Shown: piece after piece, positions 8,075-16,668 of the stretch
How the letters are laid out: each line of letters starts with the position of its first letter
Numbering within the stretch: position 1 is the first letter of the stretch
Assembly (NCBI GenBank): GCA_044426085.1
Contig: JAWXUU010000014.1
Coordinates: forward strand, 1 to 47,523
Direction: 5' to 3'
Length of the DNA stretch: 47,523 nucleotides
DNA from: JAWXUU01 sp044426085
GTDB taxonomy: Bacteria > Bacillota > Clostridia > Christensenellales > CAMQZB01
The notes under the pieces: model-generated
Database searches by the model: none
Told to the model about the DNA's origin: nothing
Seen by the model: the letters and a program-made list of their open reading frames with translations, nothing else
Program-made: the position numbers and the translations under genes

Positions 8075-8842
8075 ATGAATACTATTTTAACAGTTGGTAA
8101 ACACAATCAAACATTCGATGTGAATTGGCACTCGCACAAGAGTTGGGAGCTGGTTTTTTGCACTAGCGGGAACGGCACTTTTCTTTTGGACAATGCGGAA
8201 TGCGGAAAGAAGTTGGATTATAACAAAAACGACCTTGTTATTATCCCCCCAAACCAAGTTCACGCAAACGTTTCTGAACACGGGTTCAAGAATATCCACA
8301 TCACGATGGATAAGCTTTCTATTGGCATAGAAGAAATCGCAAAAATCAAGGATACAAGCAACAAAATGTTTCTAGGTTGCATGGCTAATATTTATTACAT
8401 TTATAACTGCGACGTCATGAGCAAAGAAGGGATACTTCAAAACCTTGGCGACCTTATTGTGTCATACATCGTTGCTTTTTCCGATATCAAGAGATATTCT
8501 CCTATCATCGAAAAAATGCGTCATTCAATTTTCAGACACTTTGCAGAATCAACTTTTGATTTGAATGATATGTTCGACCTTGAAGAAAATTATAACAGCA
8601 ACTATCTTAAAAAGTTGTTCAAAAAGGAAATCGGCACTTCGCCACAACAATTCCTTATCGACCTTAGAATCACTTACGCAAGAAAATTGCTTTCAAACAC
8701 CCTTGAAGACAGCATCTCAATTTCTCAAGTTGCCTACGAATGCGGATACGACGACCCACTTTATTTCTCAAGAGTCTTCAAAACCGCAACAGGTCACAGC
8801 CCAAAAGAATATCACAAGCTGGCACTTAGCGCGTTGTTGTGA
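8075..8842 (+). CDS. AraC-family transcriptional regulator with N-terminal cupin
   Basis: A 255-residue protein with an N-terminal cupin-like sensor (WHSHKSWELVF ... PNQVHANVSEHG, about 15-75) and a C-terminal AraC double helix-turn-helix (about 150-250; SISQVAYECGYDDPLYFSRVFKTATGHSPKEY is the conserved second helix-turn-helix signature). AAGGA five bases upstream supports the start. It begins 70 bp after gntR on the same strand, so it could be co-transcribed with it; TATAAT-like boxes in the gap have no good -35. Probably a sugar-responsive activator. Its target is unknown, although the uronate locus is the nearest candidate. Confidence 0.9.
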   Translation: MNTILTVGKHNQTFDVNWHSHKSWELVFCTSGNGTFLLDNAECGKKLDYNKNDLVIIPPNQVHANVSEHGFKNIHITMDKLSIGIEEIAKIKDTSNKMFLGCMANIYYIYNCDVMSKEGILQNLGDLIVSYIVAFSDIKRYSPIIEKMRHSIFRHFAESTFDLNDMFDLEENYNSNYLKKLFKKEIGTSPQQFLIDLRITYARKLLSNTLEDSISISQVAYECGYDDPLYFSRVFKTATGHSPKEYHKLALSALL

Positions 8843-8860
8843 TTTTTCGGGAAACTAGAC

Positions 8861-9140
8861 AATTAAAAATAGGCTTCGCTCTGCGGGCTCGACGAAAATT
8901 AAAAATTAAAAACAGGCTTCGCTCTGCGAGCTCGATAAAAATTAAAAATTAAAAATTAAAAATTGTGGTAAAGCACTCGCGTTGCTCGTGCATACTATAA
9001 AATGTTAGAAATTAAAAAAGTAGCGTTACTTGTTGATAGTAATGCTACTTTTATATTATCTAAATAATTGGATGCATAGGGCGAAGCCCATGCCTTACCA
9101 CAATTTTTAATTTTCAATTTTTAATTTTTAATTTTCAATT
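8861..9140. repeat. Composite palindromic element, copy 2 (both arms)
   Basis: Lies between convergent araC and the HAD gene. The left arm has two GCTTCGCTCTGCG-type modules (8872-8890 and 8913-8933), ATTAAAA heptamers, TTGTGGTAA (8963-8971) and the hairpin GCACTCGCGTTGCTCGTGC. The right arm has GCATAGGGC-GAA-GCCCATGC, TTACCACAA (9095-9103) and TTTTTAA heptamers. The interior holds a terminator. The right arm runs into the HAD stop codon. Confidence 0.9.
9014..9053. terminator. Bidirectional terminator in interior of element copy 2
   Basis: AGTAGCGTTAC (9019-9029) pairs with GTAATGCTACT (9039-9049) with one mismatch. A tract on the left, T tract on the right. Suitable for ending both convergent genes. 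Confidence 0.75.
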
Positions 9141-9953
9141 GCTGTGCTGTGCGAAGCACAGCTCTGCAATTGCCCATGCAACTCCGTCTTCATCGTTGGA
9201 TTTTGTGTGGAAATTTGCCACTGCTTTCACTTCTGCAACTGCGTTTGCCATTGCTACGCCTGTGCCAGCGAATTTAATCATGGAAACGTCGTTATATCCG
9301 TCGCCAACACAGATGCAATCACACACTTCAAAGCCCAAAATTGGCAATATTTTTTCTATTGATTTGGCTTTATCCACACCTAGTGGCACGATTTCGATAA
9401 AGAATGGTTCAGACCTATAAACGCTCATTTTGCCTTCGTATTTTTTAGCGAGAATTTCGCAGAGTTTTTCCGCTTTTTCGGGTTCTGCCGTCATCAAACA
9501 TTTGTTCACGGGAAAAGCAATCTTCTCAAAATCATCAACTTCCACAATCGGAAGTCGCAAAAGGTTCGCTTCAAACTGCACATATTTATCAACGCGCGTT
9601 CCGCTGATAACTTCCTTTTCGTTATACGTCATCACACCGCAATCGTTATCTTTTGCAAACTGCAAAATTTCTGGTATGTATTTGTTGTCAAGTTTTTGTT
9701 CAAACACAACTTCGCCCGTCTTGTGGTTTATCACCCTTGCACCGTTATAGGAAAGCGTGTATCCGCCGTGCTCGCCAAATTTGAGTTCGTCTGCAATAAA
9801 TAACACCCCTGGGGTTGGTCTGCCCGTTGCAAGCATGCAAGAATGCCCCGCTTTCATCATCTTTTCAACCGCTTGACGAGTTATTTCTGTGATTTCTTTC
9901 TTAGAATTTGTAAGCGTGCCGTCGATATCAAGCACCAATAATTTTTTGTTCAT
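9135..9953 (-). CDS. Cof-type HAD-IIB family phosphatase
   Basis: A 272-residue sugar-phosphatase-type HAD protein. Motif I is DIDGT (Asp9 nucleophile, Asp11 acid/base); ATGRP follows at about 47-51; motif IV GDGYND lies near the C-terminus, with a C2B cap domain between. The start at 9953 is preferred over an upstream ATG at 10037, because AAGGGGA precedes it and a promoter lies at 9981-10009, inside the longer ORF. The C-terminal residues ELCFAQHSN and the TGA stop lie in an imperfect palindrome that abuts repeat copy 2. Substrate not predictable. Confidence 0.9.
   Translation of the reverse strand: MNKKLLVLDIDGTLTNSKKEITEITRQAVEKMMKAGHSCMLATGRPTPGVLFIADELKFGEHGGYTLSYNGARVINHKTGEVVFEQKLDNKYIPEILQFAKDNDCGVMTYNEKEVISGTRVDKYVQFEANLLRLPIVEVDDFEKIAFPVNKCLMTAEPEKAEKLCEILAKKYEGKMSVYRSEPFFIEIVPLGVDKAKSIEKILPILGFEVCDCICVGDGYNDVSMIKFAGTGVAMANAVAEVKAVANFHTKSNDEDGVAWAIAELCFAQHSN
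9136..9172. repeat. Small-loop palindrome over the HAD gene 3' end
   Basis: 17-base arms around a GAA loop: CAATTGC, three mismatch-prone bases, then GCTGTGC, mirrored by GCACAGC...GCAATTG. It encodes the last residues and abuts the stop. One of four such gene-end palindromes in the window. Confidence 0.75.
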
Positions 9954-9980
9954 AAATATCCCCTTTTTTATCCTGATAAC

Positions 9981-10009
9981 ATGATAACAGAAACTGTGAT
10001 TTTGGTCAA
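9981..10009 (-). promoter_or_regulatory. HAD gene promoter
   Basis: Minus-strand TTGACC (10004-10009), 17-bp spacer ending TGT (extended -10), TATCAT (9981-9986). It lies just inside the boundary of element copy 3. Confidence 0.7.
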
Positions 10010-10029
10010 GAAAAAAGCGTTGGTTGTCT

Positions 10030-10318
10030 AGATACAAAAATCTGCGTCACCTAAATAATTAAAAATTAAAAACAGGCTTCGCTCTGCGAGCTCGATAAAA
10101 ATTAAAAATTGTGGTAAGCACTTGCAGTGCTCGTGCATGCTATTATTTAAAAGTAAAAAAAAGCGTTACTTGCAACGCTTTTTTGTATTATCTAATAATT
10201 GAATGCACAGGGAGCTTTGCTCCCGTGCCTTACCACAATTTTTAATTTTTAATTTTTATCGAGCTCGCAGAGCGAAGCCTGTTTTTAATTGAATCAGTGG
10301 TGCAGATTTTTGTATCCA
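10030..10318. repeat. Composite palindromic element, copy 3 (most complete)
   Basis: Full-length copy with nearly mirror-image arms. The outermost GATACAAAAATCTGC (10031-10045) matches GCAGATTTTTGTATC on the right (10302-10316). Both arms carry the GCTTCGCTCTGCGAGC module, heptamers and the TTGTGGTAAG core. The left hairpin is GCACTTGC-AGT-GCTCGTGC; the right is GCACAGGGAGC-TTT-GCTCCCGTGC. It lies between gltD's 3' end and the HAD promoter and fills this gap of more than 300 bp. Confidence 0.92.
10155..10185. terminator. Bidirectional terminator in interior of element copy 3
   Basis: AGCGTT / AACGCT stem (10162-10167 and 10174-10179) with an A run before and a T run after. It is the only visible terminator for gltBD. 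Confidence 0.8.
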
Positions 10319-10333
10319 CAAACCAAACTCTCT

Positions 10334-11812
10334 CTAAATATTACTATATCCCATCAAGAATTCATCGACTGTTCTTGCGCAGTCTCTGCCTTCTCTTAGT
10401 GCCCAGACGATAAGGCTTTGGCCTCTTCTTACGTCGCCACAAGAGAACACTTTTGGTTGGTTAGTTTTGAAATCTTCACCGCCAGCAAGTCCGCGATTTG
10501 AAAGTTCAACACCGAATGCTTCGCAAACGTAGCTTTGAGCACCCAAGAAACCAGCTGAAATGAATGCAAGTTGACATTCCACAACGAATTCTTCACCCGT
10601 TGGAACCATCATCATTCTTCCTGACGCTTGGTCTTTTTTGCTTTCTAGCTTAGAAATAGTTGCAGAGCAAAGGTTGCCGTTTTCATCTTTGTTAAATTCT
10701 TTCACAGTTGTTTGGAAAATTCTTGGGTCGCTTCCGAAAACCGCAATGGCTTCTTCTTGACCGTAGTCTGTTTTGAGAATTCTTGGCCATTCTGGCCACG
10801 CGTTGTTTGCTTCACGTTTTTCGCTTGGTTTTGGCATCATTTCCAATTGAACAACACCGCTTGCACCAAGGCGAATTGATGTGCCCACGCAGTCGTTACC
10901 AGTGTCGCCACCGCCGATAACAAGGACTTTTTTATCCTTAGCATCGATTGCCATGCCGTCAGTTAGGTTTGAATCTAGAAGTGATTTTGTCACGCCAGAA
11001 AGATAGTCAACTGCGAAGTGAATTCCGTTTGCATCTCTGCCAGGAGCGTTGATATCCCTTGGGTTTGAAGCACCACAAGCAAGGATAACGGCATCGAAGC
11101 CTTCCAAGATTGTGCTTGCTGAAATATTGTCGCCCACGTTTGAATTAACTTCAAAAGTGATGCCTTCTTCTTTCAAGATTTCAACTTTTCTATCGATAAC
11201 TTTTTTATCGAGTTTCATGTTTGGAATACCATACATCAAAAGTCCACCGATTCTGTCGCTTCTTTCAAACACAGTCACGCTGTGACCTCTGTGGTTTAGC
11301 AAATCTGCAACAGAAAGACCTGAAGGGCCAGAGCCGATAACAGCAACTTTTTTGCCAGTTCTGTTTTGCGGTGGGTTTGCTTTTATGATTCCGTGCTTAT
11401 ATCCATATGTTTGGATAGCGTATTCGTTTTCCTTACAAGTGACAGAGCATCCTTCTTGAAGTCCACAAGTGCACGCGGCTTCGCATGGTGCTGGGCAAGC
11501 GCGAGATGTGAATTCTGGGAAGCGGTTTGTTGAAAGCAATCTTTTGACAGCTAGGTCCCATCTTCCGTTGAAAATCAAGTCGTTATATTCTGGAATAAGG
11601 TTTCCGAGTGGACAACCTGATGTCATCCCCCCAATCATCATACCGCTTTGGCAGAATGGAACACCGCAATCCATGCAACGTGCGCCTTGAGTTTCTTGTT
11701 CTTTTGTTGATAGTGTTTGATGAAATTCATCAAAGTTTTTAATTCTTTCTAGTGGTTTAACATTGTGCACAGTTTTGCGTTCAAACTCTAGAAATCCTGT
11801 ATTTTTACCCAT
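10334..11812 (-). CDS. gltD: Glutamate synthase small subunit
   Basis: A 492-residue beta subunit that takes electrons from NAD(P)H and passes them to GltB. The N-terminal cysteine-rich region (ARCMDCGVPFCQSG ... SGCPLGNL ... CPAPCEAACTCG) provides two iron-sulfur clusters. Two dinucleotide folds follow: GSGPSG (FAD, about 160) and GGGDTG (NADPH, about 302). AGGAG precedes the start; gltB ends 11 bp upstream, so the two are co-transcribed. Length is typical. The stop is followed after about 15 bp by palindromic element copy 3. Confidence 0.97.
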   Translation of the reverse strand: MGKNTGFLEFERKTVHNVKPLERIKNFDEFHQTLSTKEQETQGARCMDCGVPFCQSGMMIGGMTSGCPLGNLIPEYNDLIFNGRWDLAVKRLLSTNRFPEFTSRACPAPCEAACTCGLQEGCSVTCKENEYAIQTYGYKHGIIKANPPQNRTGKKVAVIGSGPSGLSVADLLNHRGHSVTVFERSDRIGGLLMYGIPNMKLDKKVIDRKVEILKEEGITFEVNSNVGDNISASTILEGFDAVILACGASNPRDINAPGRDANGIHFAVDYLSGVTKSLLDSNLTDGMAIDAKDKKVLVIGGGDTGNDCVGTSIRLGASGVVQLEMMPKPSEKREANNAWPEWPRILKTDYGQEEAIAVFGSDPRIFQTTVKEFNKDENGNLCSATISKLESKKDQASGRMMMVPTGEEFVVECQLAFISAGFLGAQSYVCEAFGVELSNRGLAGGEDFKTNQPKVFSCGDVRRGQSLIVWALREGRDCARTVDEFLMGYSNI

Positions 11813-11823
11813 AGATTTATCTC

Positions 11824-14800
11824 CTATTTCTTCATTGCGTAGAACGCTTCTACTTCTGCTCTTTCGCCAGAAAGACCTTTTTCTTCCATTTTGGCAATCA
11901 TTTTAATCATTTTATCATAATCATGTGGAGTGATTTTCTTGAACACTTTGATATATGTTTCAAAGTTTTCGAGAATTTGTTTACCCCTTGCAGAACCAGT
12001 TGTTTGAACGTGCTCGGAAATAAGTTCTTTAATATCTTCGATGTCGTGCGCTTCTGTGACAGTTGTTATGCTTACCATTTCTTTGTTCACGCGTTGGTAT
12101 AGATCCCAATCTTCGTCCACAACATATGCGACACCACCGCTCATGCCCGCAGCGAAGTTTTTGCCAGTTTTGCCAAGAACAACCACTTTACCGCCAGTCA
12201 TATATTCACAACCGTGGTCGCCTGTTCCTTCAACAACGGCAACTGCACCAGAGTTTCTCACGCAGAATCTTTCGCCCGCAATACCGCTTGCAAAAAGTTT
12301 TCCGCCCGTTGCACCATAAAGGGCAACGTTGCCGACAATGATGTTTTCTTCCGCTTTGAATTTGCTTTGTTTTGGTGGGTAAACGATGATTTTACCACCT
12401 GAAAGTCCTTTGCCGATATAATCGTTGCTGTCACCTTCAAGTTCAAGCGTGAGTCCACAAGGAATAAACGCACCGAAACTTTGACCGCCACTGCCATTAC
12501 ATTTAACGACAAATGTGTCTTCTTTCAAACCTTCTGGATACATTCTCACGATTTCGCTTCCGAAAATTGTTCCGAAAGTTCTATCTGTGTTGATAACATC
12601 AACAGTAACTTTTTTATGTGTTTTTTTCTTGAGTGCCTTTTCAAATTCTGGCATCAAAATCGTCATATCTTTTGTTGATTCAAGTGCGTAATCAAACGCG
12701 TCTGATTCGTTATATTTTGCGTTTTCAACTTCCAAATATGGATTAGACAAAATTCTTGAAAGGTCGATTTTATTGCCTCTTGTGCCTGGAGTTTCAGTTT
12801 TTTGAGAAAGCAAATCATATCTGCCAACCAAATCAGAAACTGTTGCAACGCCGAGTTTTGCCATGTATTCACGGAGTTCTTCTGCAACGAAAAGCATGAA
12901 GTTTTCAACGTGTTCTGGCTTGCCCGCAAATCTTTTTCTTAGTTCAGGATTTTGAGTTGCAACACCAACTGGACATGTATCTTGATTGCAAACTCTCATC
13001 ATAACGCAACCCATTGTCACGAGTGGAACTGTTGCAAATGCGAATTCATCCGCGCCCAAAATTGCCGCAATCGCAAGGTCGCGACCGCTCATAAGCTTGC
13101 CATCTGTTTCAAGACGGATTCTGCTTCTTAGTCCGTTTGCGATAAGCGTTTGGTGAGCTTCTGAAAGACCAAGTTCCCAAGCGTTGCCCGCAAAAGAAAT
13201 TGAGTTTGTTGGTGCAGCACCTGTTCCGCCGTCGTAGCCACTGATAACGATGTTTCTCGCACCAGCTTTTGCAACGCCAGAGGCGATTGTGCCTACGCCC
13301 GCTTCAGAAACGAGTTTTACGCTGATATCTGCCCTTCTGTTTGCTGATTTCAAGTCGTAGATAAGTTGTGCCAAATCTTCGATTGAATATATATCATGGT
13401 GTGGCGGTGGAGAAATAAGCCCCACGCCTGTTGTTGAGTTTCTTGTTTTTGCAACCCAAGGATAAACTTTTCCGCCAGGAAGGTGTCCACCTTCGCCCGG
13501 TTTCGCACCTTGAGCCATTTTGATTTGGATTTCTTTTGCACTGCCAAGGTATCTCGCAGTTACGCCAAATCTTCCGCTTGCAACTTGCTTGATTGCAGAG
13601 CAACGGTTTAAGCCGTCAGCACCAATTGTCAAACGAGAAATCGCTTCGCCACCTTCGCCCGTGTTTGATTTTCCGCCAAGACGGTTCATTGCAATCGCCA
13701 TGCATTCGTGAGCTTCCTGAGAGATTGAACCGTAGCTCATAGCGCCGGTTTTAAATCTTTTCACGATTTCACTTGCAGGTTCAACTTCTGAAATATCAAT
13801 TGGGTTTTCCGCAAAGTTGAAATCCATCAAACTTCTTAGGTGGAAGTTTGTTTTGCCTTCTGCATTCACAAGCTTAGTATATTGTTTGAACATATCATAG
13901 TTGCCAGTTCGCACCGATTGTTGCAATAGGTGGATTGTTGCAGGGTTATAAAGATGTTCTTCTTTTCCGCTTCTGAACTTATGAGCACCAGAGCTTTCAA
14001 GTTCGCTGTTTGTGTCTAGACCAAGTGGGTCGTATGCCTTTGAGTGGTTTTGTTCGATTCTTTCTTGAATATCAGAAATTGAAAGACCACCAACGCGAGA
14101 AACTGTGCCCGCGAAATATTTATCGACAACTGTAGGAGAAATACCAACCGCTTCGAAAATTTGACTGCCTTGGTAACTTTGGATTGTTGAGATACCCATT
14201 TTTGAAGCAATCTTAACAATACCGTGCAAAATCGCAGAGTTATAGTCGTTCACAGCTGCGTACAAATCTTTTTGAAGTTGACCGTTTGCAATAAGCTGAC
14301 GAATTGTTTCTTGAGCAAGATAAGGATTGACCGCACATGCACCGTAGCCAAGAAGTGTGGCAAAGTGGTGAACGTCACGCGGTTCTGCAGTTTCACAAAC
14401 GATTGCAAGCGCTGTTCTTTTTCTTGTGCGAACAAGGTATTTTGAAACGGCTGAAACGGCAAGCAAACTTGGGATTGCAACGTGATATTCATCGATATCC
14501 TTATCAGAAAGAATAACAATGTTGCAACCTTTCATGTAAGCTTTGTCAACTTCCACGAATAGTTTTTCGATGGCAACTTCAAGCGCTGTGCCTTTATAAT
14601 AAACTGTAGAGATTGTTGCAACCTTGAAACCATCAACTTTCATGTGTTTGATTTTTAGCATGTCAGTTTCTGTTAGGATTGGGTTATCAACTCTTAAAAC
14701 TTTGCAGTTTTCTGCTTTTTCTTCAAGCAAATCACCCCTTGCACCAACATATACACTTGTTGAAGTTACGATTTCTTCGCGGATTGCGTCAATCGGTGGG

Positions 14801-16371
14801 TTTGTTACTTGCGCGAACATTTGTTTGAAATAATCAAACAATGGTGGTTGTTTTTCTGAAAGTGGAGCAAGTGGAGAGTCGTGTCCCATAGCGGAAATCA
14901 CTTCGCCACCCGTTTTTGACATGTGCAAGATTGCTTTTGACATATCTTCATATGAATATCCAAACGCTTTTTGATGTTTCAAAAGTTCTTCACCAGCAAA
15001 TTCTTTTATGCTGATGTTTGGAATTTTCAAATCTTTCAACTTAACAAGATTAGAATCAATCCAGTGGCCATAAGGCTGTCTTGAAGCGTAATCTTCTTTC
15101 AAATCGTCGTCGGAAATAAGGTTTCCTGAAACTGTATCCACAAGAAGCATTTTGCCTGGGCGGAGTCTATCTTTTTTCACAACTGTTGCAGGGTCGATTT
15201 CGATAACGCCAACTTCACTTGAAAGGATAAGTTTATCGTCGTTAGTAATCACATATCTTGATGGGCGAAGACCGTTTCTATCGAGAACTGCACCCATAAC
15301 GTCGCCGTCAGAGAACAAAATCGAAGCAGGGCCGTCCCATGGTTCAAGCATAGTTGCATAGTATTGATACAAATCGCGTTTCTTCTGGCTCATTGTGGCA
15401 TCGTTTGACCAAGGTTCTGGGATTGTCACCATAACTGAAAGTGGCAATTCCATGCCGTTCATCACCATGAATTCTATCGCGTTATCAAGCATTGCGCTGT
15501 CACTTCCCGCTGTGTTCACGATTGGGAGAACTTTTGGCATATCTTTTTCGTCAATGAATTTTGATGTTATTGTTTCTTCACGGGCAAGCATCAAATCGGC
15601 ATTGCCTTTGATTGTGTTGATTTCGCCATTGTGAAGGATAAAGCGGTTTGGATGAGCTCTTTCCCAACTTGGGTTTGTGTTTGTTGAAAATCTGCTGTGA
15701 ACCATACCAATTGCTGATTCGTAATCTTCATCTTGCAAGTCGATATAGAATTTGCGAAGGTCGCCAACAAGGAACATACCTTTGAATACGATTGTTCTGT
15801 TGGAAAGGCTTGCAACATATGATTTATCCGCTTGTTCGAAAACTCTGCGAATAACATAAAGCATTCTATCAAATTCGATTCCGCTTGCAACGCCAGAAGG
15901 ACGCTTCACAAACGCTTGCCAAATGCTTGGCATGCAATCGATTGCACTTTTGCCAAGAACGTCAGGGCATGTTGGAACTTCACGCCAGCCAAGGAATTCT
16001 ACACCCTCTTTTTTCGTGATAGTTTCAAATAATTTCATTGATTGTTTGCGTTTATATTCTTCTTGTGGCAAGAAGAACATACCCACGCCATATTCCCTTT
16101 CTTCGCCGATTGCGATGCCCGCTTTTTTGCAGACTTTTGAAAAGAACTTGTGGCTGATTTGAAGCAAAATACCAACGCCGTCGCCAGTTTTGCCTTCCGC
16201 ATCCTTGCCGGCACGGTGTTCAAGATTTTCAACAATCTTAAGTGCACCATCAACAGTTGAATGGGTTTTTCTGCCTTTGATATCCACAACAGCACCAATA
16301 CCGCAGTTGTCTTTTTCAAACTGTGGATCATATAGGCCGTGTGAAATTTTCTGTTTTACGTTTTCCTTCAT
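11824..16371 (-). CDS. gltB: Glutamate synthase large subunit
   Basis: A 1515-residue alpha subunit making two glutamates from glutamine and 2-oxoglutarate. Cys23 (KDN-CGIGAV) is the amidotransferase nucleophile, exposed after removal of a 22-residue propeptide. The FMN synthase domain contains PGEGGHLPGGKV and the 3Fe-4S cysteines in CVMMRVCNQDTCPVG. The C-terminal GXGXG beta-helix has repeated GGK/GG motifs (GATGGKLFASG, MTGGKVVVLG). AGAGGA seven bases upstream supports the start. A strong promoter and a leader of about 127 nt with two overlapping small ORFs precede it. Together with gltD it is the ammonia-assimilation route of the cell. Confidence 0.97.
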   Translation of the reverse strand: MKENVKQKISHGLYDPQFEKDNCGIGAVVDIKGRKTHSTVDGALKIVENLEHRAGKDAEGKTGDGVGILLQISHKFFSKVCKKAGIAIGEEREYGVGMFFLPQEEYKRKQSMKLFETITKKEGVEFLGWREVPTCPDVLGKSAIDCMPSIWQAFVKRPSGVASGIEFDRMLYVIRRVFEQADKSYVASLSNRTIVFKGMFLVGDLRKFYIDLQDEDYESAIGMVHSRFSTNTNPSWERAHPNRFILHNGEINTIKGNADLMLAREETITSKFIDEKDMPKVLPIVNTAGSDSAMLDNAIEFMVMNGMELPLSVMVTIPEPWSNDATMSQKKRDLYQYYATMLEPWDGPASILFSDGDVMGAVLDRNGLRPSRYVITNDDKLILSSEVGVIEIDPATVVKKDRLRPGKMLLVDTVSGNLISDDDLKEDYASRQPYGHWIDSNLVKLKDLKIPNISIKEFAGEELLKHQKAFGYSYEDMSKAILHMSKTGGEVISAMGHDSPLAPLSEKQPPLFDYFKQMFAQVTNPPIDAIREEIVTSTSVYVGARGDLLEEKAENCKVLRVDNPILTETDMLKIKHMKVDGFKVATISTVYYKGTALEVAIEKLFVEVDKAYMKGCNIVILSDKDIDEYHVAIPSLLAVSAVSKYLVRTRKRTALAIVCETAEPRDVHHFATLLGYGACAVNPYLAQETIRQLIANGQLQKDLYAAVNDYNSAILHGIVKIASKMGISTIQSYQGSQIFEAVGISPTVVDKYFAGTVSRVGGLSISDIQERIEQNHSKAYDPLGLDTNSELESSGAHKFRSGKEEHLYNPATIHLLQQSVRTGNYDMFKQYTKLVNAEGKTNFHLRSLMDFNFAENPIDISEVEPASEIVKRFKTGAMSYGSISQEAHECMAIAMNRLGGKSNTGEGGEAISRLTIGADGLNRCSAIKQVASGRFGVTARYLGSAKEIQIKMAQGAKPGEGGHLPGGKVYPWVAKTRNSTTGVGLISPPPHHDIYSIEDLAQLIYDLKSANRRADISVKLVSEAGVGTIASGVAKAGARNIVISGYDGGTGAAPTNSISFAGNAWELGLSEAHQTLIANGLRSRIRLETDGKLMSGRDLAIAAILGADEFAFATVPLVTMGCVMMRVCNQDTCPVGVATQNPELRKRFAGKPEHVENFMLFVAEELREYMAKLGVATVSDLVGRYDLLSQKTETPGTRGNKIDLSRILSNPYLEVENAKYNESDAFDYALESTKDMTILMPEFEKALKKKTHKKVTVDVINTDRTFGTIFGSEIVRMYPEGLKEDTFVVKCNGSGGQSFGAFIPCGLTLELEGDSNDYIGKGLSGGKIIVYPPKQSKFKAEENIIVGNVALYGATGGKLFASGIAGERFCVRNSGAVAVVEGTGDHGCEYMTGGKVVVLGKTGKNFAAGMSGGVAYVVDEDWDLYQRVNKEMVSITTVTEAHDIEDIKELISEHVQTTGSARGKQILENFETYIKVFKKITPHDYDKMIKMIAKMEEKGLSGERAEVEAFYAMKK

Positions 16372-16498
16372 AATGTTTTCCTCTCAATATGTTTACCTAG
16401 TATTATAAAAAAAAGAACGTGACACCCCGCCGACTTATCAGCAAAATGAAACCTCCTTGTTTCTTTTCATATTTAAATACCTTTTTAGATAGATATTC
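16372..16498 (-). promoter_or_regulatory. gltB mRNA leader with two overlapping mini-ORFs
   Basis: Between the predicted start site (about 16498) and gltB. Mini-ORF A runs 16470 to 16438 (MKRNKEVSFC). Its AAG-GAG-G codons form a strong Shine-Dalgarno for mini-ORF B (TTG start at 16444, to 16403; MLISRRGVTFFFL), which overlaps A's stop out of frame and ends in a poly-U stretch. This looks like a leader-peptide arrangement, but no clear terminator/antiterminator pair was found. Confidence 0.4.
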
Positions 16499-16504
16499 TA
16501 GTGC

Positions 16505-16533
16505 ATTATATCACATTTCACCCGCATAGACAA
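16505..16533 (-). promoter_or_regulatory. gltBD promoter
   Basis: Minus-strand TTGTCT (16528-16533), 17-bp spacer, consensus TATAAT (16505-16510). Confidence 0.8.
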
Positions 16534-16596
16534 CCGATTTACTGCGGTTTTGTGAAAATTTGACCACGGTATAAAAATGTACTATTTGTGCATTTT

Positions 16597-16664
16597 TTTT
16601 ACTTTGCTTGTGCGTTTTACTTTGCTTGTGCATTTTACTTTGCTTATGCGTTTTACTTCGCAAG
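16597..16664. repeat. Tandem 18-bp repeat
   Basis: Three near-identical units of TTTTACTTTGCTTGTGCG (16597, 16615, 16633) and a partial fourth, ending against the ylmH stop codon. Unit length is a multiple of three, but the minus-strand reading carries stop codons, so it is not coding there. Confidence 0.85.
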
Positions 16665-16668
16665 TTTT

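Noticed and set aside
8934..8965. Possible CRISPR array from regular heptamer repeats
   Set aside because: Units are contiguous 7-mers with no spacers and no cas genes nearby.
16403..16470. Glutamine or other known riboswitch upstream of gltB
   Set aside because: No recognisable riboswitch fold or conserved core; only mini-ORFs are supported.
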